NCBI GenBank assembly: GCA_035380245.1
Contig: DAOSXA010000001.1
Span: 530,069 to 594,068, forward strand
Origin: Candidatus Zixiibacteriota bacterium
GTDB lineage: Bacteria; Zixibacteria; MSB-5A5; GN15; FEB-12
Direction of reading: 5' to 3'
DNA length: 64,000 nt
Below, one piece after another: positions 58,701-64,000 of the stretch; position 1 is the stretch's first letter, and each line of letters begins with the position of its first letter. The position numbers were made by a program, and so were the translations under genes. Below the pieces are notes generated by a model. That model did not search any database. It saw only the letters and a list, made by a program, of their open reading frames with translations, and had not been told where the DNA came from.

Positions 58701-59235
58701 GTGATGAATACTCGGCAAAACCTTCGGCCAGCCACAGCGGTTGTTGGAAAAGCCGCTGTTTTGAAATCAGCGACGATAAAGCTCGACCGTATATGAGATC
58801 GTACACGACGGCGTGAGTTAACTCATGGTGCAGCACATGGCGGAAATCCGAATAAGAACCGCTGAACGGGACGACCATGCGGTTTTTGTAAGCTTCGGTG
58901 AAGCCGCCGGTGCCCTCGCCGATCAGCGACGAGAGGATATTGGTCTGCTGAAAATCGTTATGTGAATTGTAGATGAAGACCGGGATTCGTCGCTGCACGA
59001 GATAATTCAATTCCGTGCTGATTTCTACATAGGCCGATTCAGCCACAGTCGCGGCGAATTTGGCCGTTTCATAGGCGTCTTCATAAAAGTAAATATCGAA
59101 GTGCCGTGTCTGGATATAGTTCCAGTCGAAATCCTTGTAGCGTACCTTGTTTTTACCGAAATAGGTTTCCTGGGCCGAGGCAGCGACCGAAAGAGCCAAC
59201 AACATCAGAGCCGTCAGGAGGAACGTTTTTTTCAT
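55720..59235 (-). CDS. Outer-membrane fusion: gluzincin-like metallopeptidase, TolB-type propeller, BamA-like barrel
   Basis: The product has 1171 residues from the ATG at 59235 (signal peptide LLTALMLLALSVAASAQ). A zinc-peptidase-like domain (about 25-265) has HHELTHAVVYD (HExxH) and the third-ligand helix WLAEGFAEYSS. A TolB/WD40-like propeller (about 300-600) has the blades ISFSPDGRYLVFVA, PAFSPNSEMVAFSA, PTVSPDGSKVAFIS and VSWSPNGKKLAVEA. A long Thr/Ser/Asp linker (about 620-730; DTTAATTETT-like repeats) follows, then a barrel (about 800-1171) with NLEFRFPLIDYFVMRFPL and a terminal Phe as in BamA/Omp85 partners. It probably anchors in the outer membrane as a surface or periplasmic protease/assembly protein. 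Confidence 0.82.
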   Translation of the reverse strand: MKKTFLLTALMLLALSVAASAQETYFGKNKVRYKDFDWNYIQTRHFDIYFYEDAYETAKFAATVAESAYVEISTELNYLVQRRIPVFIYNSHNDFQQTNILSSLIGEGTGGFTEAYKNRMVVPFSGSYSDFRHVLHHELTHAVVYDLIYGRALSSLISKQRLFQQPLWLAEGFAEYSSRHGWDYFSDMWVRDATINGYLYPPLYLTGYNAYREGQAMVKYIADKYGEDKIGELFKRGKVFLSMDRTIKHTLGIDMEKFWEEFSKEMKRRYWPEIAKRKEIEEVGKKLTKSREDGSYANEKPVFSAEGDVIAMFTDRWDYTEIVLISIDDGKVVDRLVKGSRSGDLESLHSYVSGISFSPDGRYLVFVAKSSGKESLFFMDLRKKKVTIKKRFDFYSIMSPAFSPNSEMVAFSALEGNKRDIFIYDMKSDEVRRITDDRYDDVDVSWFPGSTRLVFSSDRPHPDNSDPRTEPHPYVSDGALMPGDFDYGSYNLHTIDIDSREIKPLPVGPGQNVKPTVSPDGSKVAFISNRNGIDNVYITYPDSGQAVAVTDILTGIMYVSWSPNGKKLAVEAFNKGGLDIFVLKDLAPVGNNGVLEPTDFYQGRYDTYVRGKEPDQDSAVATRDSLPLDYNAVPSDLPTVDTVETISVSDTLTIDSGAVDTTLAVIDTTAALSNIAVDTTAATTETTVDSAKADSTVLASVPVDSITTASDTTTVADTTVSTSDTTATTPEVVDKGKADGTITETGIYDGEFVFVGSSSDDPLGDIMQDMDGDSTGHGMRIGQTEPASFDSIAPPNSEGDYEVKPYKVKFTPDYVGGGFAYDTFFGLRGQTVFWFSDYLGNHDIIFLTDLYNSIDQSNFQAYYYNSTKRTNFGVGLFHSKNYYIEEISDYEYLFSDRFYGIQAFARRPFSTFSRVDAVVSQYFIDREYLDIDDTRPDRNARVTTGSLEWVTDNIIWGLTGPTNGRRAKLTLTAGRNLFDTKGVEFYSAEFDYRKYIRLGQSYSFAIRMSGGYSDGMTPKTYFLGGTTNWIGNRTLDAEVYDVENLYFADVVTPLRGVDYYSLSGNRYGLMNLEFRFPLIDYFVMRFPLPLVLSRVGGALFYDMGAAIRKGEKFRFGSSSGGDHLEDVHAAFGFGMRANLGFILLRYDIAWATDYLHVAEKPQYYFSIGADF

Positions 59236-59367
59236 GGAATTCCACATCCTATAATTATGACATGTCACAGGCGGCACTGTTTTAACGATTCAGACGCCCG
59301 TTGGTTCATTAAAATCCGGTGCTATAAAATCCCGTCGAGGCAGGCTTGATACAATCTGTCCCGGAGA

Positions 59368-60630
59368 TCAATTTGTTACTCTTGTTATATCGGCCCCAAG
59401 CTCCGACAGCTTTTCCTCCATCCGACTGTATCCCCGGTCGACATGATACACTCGAAGGATTTCCGACTTCCCTTCAGCCGCCAGAGCCGCCAGGATAATC
59501 CCGGCTCCGGCCCTGATATCGGAGGCCATAATTTCGGCCCCCTGGAGTTTCGAGGTTCCGAAAACTATCGCTTCATCACCGCTGACGTTGATCTCGGCGC
59601 CGAGTCGACGCATCTCCATAGTGTGCGACCAGCGATCCCGGAACACCGTCTCGCGGATATTCGAAGTGCCGTCGGCGATACAGGCAGCCGCCATGATACA
59701 GGCCTGCAGGTCGGTCGGAAAACCGGGGAAGGGGAAGGTGGTTACCGACACCGGCTTGAGTCTCTTTGGCCCTTTAACCCGTATGCTCGTGCGTTCCGTC
59801 TCTGTTCGGCAACCCATCTCCTGCAACTTATGAAGAACCAAAGTCAGGTGATTCGGATCGATACCGGAAACGGAAACATCACCCGCCGTCACAGCGGCGG
59901 CAATAAGGTAAGTCCCGGCCACCAGACGGTCACCGGAGACACGAAAATCAACCGCTTTAAGCGTCTTAACCGGTTCCACTACTACATTAGGCGTTCCCGC
60001 GCCGTGAATTTTAGCTCCGGCTTTATTCAGGAAGTTCGCTACGTCAACAATTTCCGGATCGCAGGCGGCGTTGGCTATATACGTTTTATTTTTAGCCGTC
60101 ACCGCTCCGAACAGGATATTCTCAGTCCCGGTGTGTGAAGGACGATCGAAATATATCGATCCTCCTGCCAATTGTTTAGCCCGCGCCACGACATATCCGG
60201 CCCTTTCCGTCACCCTGGCGCCCATGTCCTTGAACGCCTGGATATGGAAATTGACCGGACGCGCGCCGAGCACACAGCCGCCCGGCAATGACACCCGCGC
60301 CTGCCCCATACGGGCCAGAAGCGGTCCCAGAACCAGGAACGAGCCCCGCATTTGTCGCATCAACTCATAAGGAGCCGTAGCACGGTTGACCCGGGAGGCG
60401 TCGATTGCCATAACGTGCTTGTGGTCATCATATTCAACCACCGCTCCCAGGTATTCCAATACCCGGATTATCGTCCTGATATCTCGGAGCGGTGGTACAT
60501 TCCTGACAATCGTCTTTCCTTTTCTGATTAATAGCGCCCCGCAGATAATCGGCAGAGCAGCGTTTTTTGAACCCTCTACCTGGAGCTTTCCCCTGAGACG
60601 ACGACCGCCGTTGACCACGAATTTATCCAT
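59368..60630 (-). CDS. murA: UDP-N-acetylglucosamine 1-carboxyvinyltransferase MurA
   Basis: The 420-residue protein has VEGSKNAALPI (UDP-GlcNAc-binding Lys/Asn pair near the start), the catalytic Cys in LPGGCVLGARPVNFHIQA (about 117), and six inside-out alpha/beta repeats ending LDRGYSRMEEKLSELGADI-like. The intact Cys implies normal fosfomycin-type reactivity. It makes the first step of peptidoglycan precursor synthesis. No neighbouring mur genes. The GTTTACAT repeat in the upstream gap may control it. Confidence 0.95.
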   Translation of the reverse strand: MDKFVVNGGRRLRGKLQVEGSKNAALPIICGALLIRKGKTIVRNVPPLRDIRTIIRVLEYLGAVVEYDDHKHVMAIDASRVNRATAPYELMRQMRGSFLVLGPLLARMGQARVSLPGGCVLGARPVNFHIQAFKDMGARVTERAGYVVARAKQLAGGSIYFDRPSHTGTENILFGAVTAKNKTYIANAACDPEIVDVANFLNKAGAKIHGAGTPNVVVEPVKTLKAVDFRVSGDRLVAGTYLIAAAVTAGDVSVSGIDPNHLTLVLHKLQEMGCRTETERTSIRVKGPKRLKPVSVTTFPFPGFPTDLQACIMAAACIADGTSNIRETVFRDRWSHTMEMRRLGAEINVSGDEAIVFGTSKLQGAEIMASDIRAGAGIILAALAAEGKSEILRVYHVDRGYSRMEEKLSELGADITRVTN

Positions 60631-60841
60631 CGCGTAAAGAGCCTTTCTTTCATATAAACGGGCAACCGAACGATATACCCATCGCGGTTTTTGTATTGAT
60701 ACTATTAATGAAGCTGATCCGGATGAAATAAACTTAAAACTGGGGAGAAGGGGGGGCTGATCAAAGCCATTACCCGCAGTGAATCATTGAAGTATCTGAA
60801 AAGCAGTTGAATTTGAGGACCGGATGTCAACAAAACCGTAC

Positions 60842-60898
60842 ATTTTGTTTACATCTTGGCGTAAATGTAAACGGAATGGCTAATTTTGTTTACATCTT
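60842..60898. promoter_or_regulatory. Triple GTTTACAT operator-like array
   Basis: GTTTACAT at 60847-60854 and ATGTAAAC at 60865-60872 form an inverted pair, and a third GTTTACAT lies at 60888-60895. A 16-bp direct repeat, ATTTTGTTTACATCTT, occurs at 60842 and 60883, 41 bp apart (about four helical turns). It sits in the 310-bp gap upstream of murA. No other gene is evident in the gap. Confidence 0.5.
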
Positions 60899-60940
60899 TG
60901 TAAGTTTGCTGAATTGTCAGAGGAAAAAAAAGAAACAGGA

Positions 60941-61477
60941 TCACACCGGTTGGACGACTTCAAAGCTGGCTCGGACCCGCTCGAAAAACTCAATGGCCTC
61001 GGCCTGGCAGTAGTCGGTCGAAGTCCAGGGCAGGCGGGTGAATCGACCCTTGGCCCAGATCAGGGCAATCTCGGCAAACACGCCGTCACGCAGATAGATC
61101 CGATGGCGGTAATCGCGGGCGGCGGCCATAACCAGGTTATCGGCGGTCATGATACCGGGATCGATATTTACCGTGCGGAACATATAATCTTCCACTTTGT
61201 CCGAAAACGCAGCCTCGATCTTGCGGCAGGCGCTCTTTATTTCCGGAAGGGCATTTCGGGCCACTAGTTTCTCGAAAGCGAAAAAGCGCAGGCGCAGGTC
61301 CTCACCCATTTCTTCCTTGTAGGTCTGGCGGCAGTTGCAGTCCAGGTCGGCGGTCTCGAAATCCACCCGCCCGAACCGGCGCTCCATTACGCGAAGAGCA
61401 TCGGCGACAGCATCTACCGAAGAATAAATAACCGCCACTACCAGACGGCCCTCGGGCGGTTCTTGAGTTCTAACCAT
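60941..61477 (-). CDS. DUF4416 protein
   Basis: The product has 178 residues from the ATG at 61477; longer in-frame starts up to 61543 exist without a ribosome-binding site. It shows the DUF4416 pattern: RLVVAVIYSSVDAVADALRVMERRFG (about 10-35), KLVARNALPEIKSACRKIE, VNIDPGIMTADNLVMAAARDYRHRIYLRDGVFAEI (conserved NIDPG and DNLVLAS-type motif). The fold and reaction of this family are not established. Cytoplasmic. It points away from the OMP gene at 61646. Confidence 0.8.
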   Translation of the reverse strand: MVRTQEPPEGRLVVAVIYSSVDAVADALRVMERRFGRVDFETADLDCNCRQTYKEEMGEDLRLRFFAFEKLVARNALPEIKSACRKIEAAFSDKVEDYMFRTVNIDPGIMTADNLVMAAARDYRHRIYLRDGVFAEIALIWAKGRFTRLPWTSTDYCQAEAIEFFERVRASFEVVQPV

Positions 61478-61645
61478 GGCATATTGATTACCGGGCGCCG
61501 GGGAAAGAATCAACAAAAACCGGTCGTAAAAGCCCAACAACACCGGGGAAAGCCGTATTTGATGTTGACAGACATTTGTATCAAAGGCATTTTCCTTTTA
61601 TAAGGATCATGTGACAGCATTTACATAATTACGGAGGAGTCATTA

Positions 61646-62194
61646 ATGAAGACGTTGCTGACGGCAGCAATCGCAGCCGTTCTTCTGGTTGGTACCGTTT
61701 CGGCCCAGCTTCCCAAGTTCGGGGCGGGGGCATTCGGCGGTGTGAGTATCCCGGTGGTCCAGGATGACCAGACAAACGGTACCGTATTCGGCGCCAGAGG
61801 GCGAGTCGGGTTGCTCCCGATCCTGCAGATTGAGCCCTATTTTGCTTCTACCCAATGGGGTGCTCCGGATCCGGTCGACGGTGTCAATTTGGGAATCGAT
61901 GGTTCAACGGTTACGGCGTTCGGTCTCGATGCCACTATCGGTTTTCCCCCCGCTAAACTCGGTCTCAAACCGTTTCTTACCGGCGGGATCGGTTCGTTCA
62001 AGGTCAAGAACGACGATACCGGTTATGATGAATCCAAACTCGGGTTCAATGCCGGTTTGGGGCTGGGAATTGGTGTTTCGCCGTTTCTCGATATCGATGT
62101 CCGAGGAGTAGCTATGATCGCGCCGCAGGAAAGCGGCTCTAAAAAAGCGATCAACCTGATGGCCGGTGTAACTTATAACTTCGGCATCAAGTAA
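61646..62194 (+). CDS. Outer-membrane beta-barrel protein, OmpW/porin-like
   Basis: The 182-residue protein has a signal peptide (1-20, cleaved near TVSAQ) and short amphipathic strands with glycine turns (GAGAFGGVSIPV, RVGLLPILQIEPYFAS, FGLDATIGFPPAKLGLKPFLTGGIGSF). The C-terminal strand ends in MAGVTYNFGIK, lacking the final aromatic common in this group. Start ATG has CGGAGGAG close upstream. It forms a short operon with the lipoprotein that follows 11 bp later. Confidence 0.7.
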   Translation: MKTLLTAAIAAVLLVGTVSAQLPKFGAGAFGGVSIPVVQDDQTNGTVFGARGRVGLLPILQIEPYFASTQWGAPDPVDGVNLGIDGSTVTAFGLDATIGFPPAKLGLKPFLTGGIGSFKVKNDDTGYDESKLGFNAGLGLGIGVSPFLDIDVRGVAMIAPQESGSKKAINLMAGVTYNFGIK

Positions 62195-62205
62195 GGAGTA
62201 CCGCC

Positions 62206-62739
62206 ATGTTGAAAAAGATTCAGATGCTGCCGCTTGGGGGCTTGATCGTGTCGGCTCTGCTGGTTGCCGGGTGCCTGATCGTTTCCGGGACTTTCGTGAT
62301 CGTGAAGGATTTCGATATGACTGCCGAGGCCGGCTTCTACTTCTACCAGGTAGACCTGACGACCGAACCGGATTGGGATGATCACAAGGACGATATCGAC
62401 TTTATCGATGCCGTAGGGGTGGAATTCACGATTGTTTCAACCGAGACTTCGGATGTGGCTTTCAGCGTTTATGTCGATGACTACAGCGGCGCGGGAGCCA
62501 ATCCGACCTCGATTCTCCCCACGGCCGATGTTATCATCGACAGTCTCACGGTATCGCCGGGAACGACCAGGATTACCTACGGCGAATCTCTGACTTTTCT
62601 TCGGAATATCCCGCGACTCAAGTCGCTGGTGAGATCCGGCAAGTTCGATTATTACGCCGGCAGCACCGGCAACGACGGCGAGACGTTCGTTATTACCGAG
62701 GGTAAGGTTGTCGTGACGCTTTCCGCCAGCGGCAGTTGA
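62206..62739 (+). CDS. Small lipoprotein, unknown function
   Basis: The 177-residue protein has a leader with lipobox LLVAGC (Cys at about 23). The rest is beta-rich and acidic (TTEPDWDDHKDDIDFIDAV, VDDYSGAGANPTS, VRSGKFDYYAGSTGNDGE). It is 11 bp downstream of the OMP gene, with GGAGTACCGCC preceding its ATG, so the two are probably translated together. A role at the outer membrane beside the barrel is an inference from the operon. Confidence 0.7.
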   Translation: MLKKIQMLPLGGLIVSALLVAGCLIVSGTFVIVKDFDMTAEAGFYFYQVDLTTEPDWDDHKDDIDFIDAVGVEFTIVSTETSDVAFSVYVDDYSGAGANPTSILPTADVIIDSLTVSPGTTRITYGESLTFLRNIPRLKSLVRSGKFDYYAGSTGNDGETFVITEGKVVVTLSASGS

Positions 62740-62746
62740 TGCTCTC

Positions 62747-62895
62747 GGGAATTTTGAGAAGGTCGAACGTCCGGGTATTCGTCATGACTCTATCCTGGTT
62801 AGAGCGATACAGAGCCGCCCGCGGCGCGAGATCAAGTCCCTAAGACGCGTAGCGGCGGGGCTTGTCTCCGCCGCCAAAGGCCTTTCTCAACGTGC
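62747..62895 (+). mobile_element. MITE-like element, copy F (diverged ends)
   Basis: Left end GGGAATTTTGAGAAG and right end CCTTTCTCAACG are mutated versions of the terminal repeats, with the GAGCCGCCCGCGGCGCGAG and GCGTAGCGGCGGGGCTTGTC cores intact. Confidence 0.65.
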
Positions 62896-63101
62896 AAACG
62901 AGGCCGATGGCGCGACTGCTCCACCGGCTGCTTCTTGCGAGTGAGCGATGCGATACAAGAAATCTTTACCAAAAGGCATTCTTTGTACGAATTTTACGTT
63001 ATTCTCGTGATTCCCTAACGTATAAAGATTAAAGAATGTGTGGTTTTAGTTGATCGACAGCCTTGATGAGAAGTATAGATAGATCAGATTTGGAGGTCCT
63101 T

Positions 63102-63362
63102 ATGGAAGTTGGACTTGTTTACTCGAGTAAGGATCCACGTCAGGCTAAGACACGGGACTTCGTAGTTAACTTTCTTAACGAGCGCGGGGTTTTGGCCAAC
63201 GTCGTGGAATGCGACAGCCCGGTTGATGTGCCCCGGATTACTATCAACGGTTGTGAGGTGGCGGCGAAACCTCGCAAGACCGGAAAGCGCATGAGTGTGT
63301 TGTATTTCCCGTCAATGGATGATATCACGAAAGCGCTTGAGCGCGGTATCTGGTGTGTCTAA
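63102..63362 (+). CDS. Small glutaredoxin-fold-like protein without the CxxC motif
   Basis: The product has 86 residues from the ATG at 63102, which has TTTGGAGGTCC upstream; the ATG at 63063 is less good. The sequence has a beta-alpha-beta start (MEVGLVYSSKDPRQAKTRDFV) and VDVPRITINGCEVAAKP, which recalls the cis-Pro (VPxxxINGxxIGG) end of glutaredoxins. The N-terminal CxxC is replaced, leaving only one Cys before the C-terminal CV. A role is not evident. It has its own terminator. Confidence 0.55.
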   Translation: MEVGLVYSSKDPRQAKTRDFVVNFLNERGVLANVVECDSPVDVPRITINGCEVAAKPRKTGKRMSVLYFPSMDDITKALERGIWCV

Positions 63363-63392
63363 ATATCCGCAGGCCCAACAGGGTTGAGCACG

Positions 63393-63423
63393 AAGGCCGG
63401 GACAGGATGTCCCGGCCTTTTTG
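63393..63423 (+). terminator. Terminator after the glutaredoxin-like gene
   Basis: AAGGCCGGGACA and TGTCCCGGCCTT with a short loop, followed by TTTGT. Confidence 0.85.
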
Positions 63424-63459
63424 TATGTCTTGAATTCACCTCTCCGTAGAGTCCCCCCT

Positions 63460-63770
63460 TCCGTCTGGTGGCCCATCCGTCCACGGGTGGGACGTCCTGT
63501 GCCCCACCCCTCGGGTGGGATTTCCAAATCGACAACAACATCCCGTCAAACGTCGCTCCTGCGGAAGCAGGAGCCTATCTTCTCTTCGTCCTTTGGCCGC
63601 AAACGTCTTCGTCTGCCCCAATGTTGTTGTGCCGTCAGGTGTCTCTGCCCGGTGGTTTCGTTGCTTGTCAGAACCTCGCTTCGCGATCCGCCTGCGGCCG
63701 ACCGGGGGTTCTGACCTACTAGGAACCTGGTGGCCCGCCCGTCCACGGGCGGGATATATCTGAAAGCTCC
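63460..63770. repeat. Cluster of dispersed palindromic repeats
   Basis: Inverted copies of CCCACCCGTGGACGGGTGGG lie near 63464 and 63728. GCTCCTGCGGAAGCAGGAGC at about 63554 is a perfect hairpin, a GACGTC-type partial repeat lies near 63603, and GTCAGAACC / GGTTCTGAC form a large hairpin at 63667-63715. No convincing gene is seen in 63424-64000; long frames here run through the palindromes. Confidence 0.7.
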
Positions 63771-64000
63771 GAACAAAGGTGCCCCTCCCGGGCGGAAGCA
63801 ACGAATCAAAACACCGTAGCGCAGGTCCGTCTTCGAACCTGCATTCTTCCTTCGTAGGTCGGCGTTCCGAAGTGAGCGCGGGCGAAGCCCCGAGAACGGA
63901 GAAACCCGACAATTCCCGGACGATTCCACCGACTGATATTGACCTGTGTTCTCTTCTGGAAACCCTGGGCAAGCCCAGGGCCACCCGACCTTTTGCCTCT

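Noticed and set aside
63436..63984. Minus-strand frame of 182 codons
   Set aside because: Made of repeat-encoded peptides (ARGRAGHQ, HPWTDGPPDG); not a believable protein.

Overview
The window is chromosomal DNA from a Gram-negative bacterium, about 52% GC by eye. Several features point to the Fibrobacteres-Chlorobi-Bacteroidetes side of the tree. They include a PorV/PorQ-type outer-membrane protein, a subtilisin-like protease with a C-terminal type IX (Por) sorting domain, a TonB-dependent receptor with a carboxypeptidase-like N-terminal domain, many lipoproteins, and a metalloprotease / beta-propeller / outer-membrane-barrel fusion. A candidate phylum such as Zixibacteria would fit; this is an inference from gene content, since no 16S or marker gene was available to test it. 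No phage or plasmid backbone is visible.

Layout. 0-2.5 kb: the start of a PorV-like gene, a secreted HMA-domain protein and a dead arsenate reductase gene (arsC) split by a 152-bp repeat element. 2.5-9.6 kb: a FemAB/CelD-like acyltransferase, a three-gene periplasmic chaperone operon (lipoprotein PPIase, SurA, S4 RNA-binding protein), an ASCH protein, an orphan winged-helix regulator and an EF-hand protein. 9.6-11.5 kb: no long gene; decayed repeats, a strong promoter/terminator pair enclosing a candidate structured RNA with a 7-codon ORF, and a repeat cluster. 11.5-23.2 kb: small and zinc-ribbon proteins, a methyltransferase, a DUF488 protein, a Kef-type antiporter, an ECF sigma/anti-sigma pair (the anti-sigma broken by an in-frame TAG in its membrane helix), a TPR protein, a DUF2953-GerW pair and two lipoproteins. 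23.2-37 kb: mfd, motAB, a tandem-receiver regulator with a giant hybrid histidine kinase, a sodium:amino-acid symporter and a WbpP-like epimerase. 37-52 kb: a T9SS-exported subtilase, a DprA/LOG-like two-domain protein, a beta-helix protein, tRNA-Ser, a deoxyinosine glycosylase, a second tandem-receiver regulator, a PPi-type phosphofructokinase, a TonB receptor, an MFS transporter, a GNAT enzyme, CrcB and tRNA-Glu. 52-64 kb: a Lon-like AAA protease, a histone-H1-like protein with a zinc-knuckle tail, the protease/propeller/barrel fusion, murA, a DUF4416 protein, two envelope proteins, a small glutaredoxin-like protein and a repeat-rich tail.

The genes are mostly single-gene or two-to-three-gene units separated by clear hairpin terminators. 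The main theme is the cell envelope: secretion, periplasmic folding, outer-membrane barrels, ion export and signalling.

The most unusual content is in the non-coding DNA. A MITE-like element of about 152 bp has terminal inverted repeats (GGGA-TGTTGAAAAA type) and apparent 4-bp target duplications. It occurs in at least six recognisable and several decayed copies. One copy disrupts arsC exactly in its active-site loop, and two sit in the centre of a second, shorter palindromic repeat. The candidate structured RNA at 10.3-10.8 kb and the DprA/LOG-like protein at 40.9-42.0 kb are the best leads for something undescribed.
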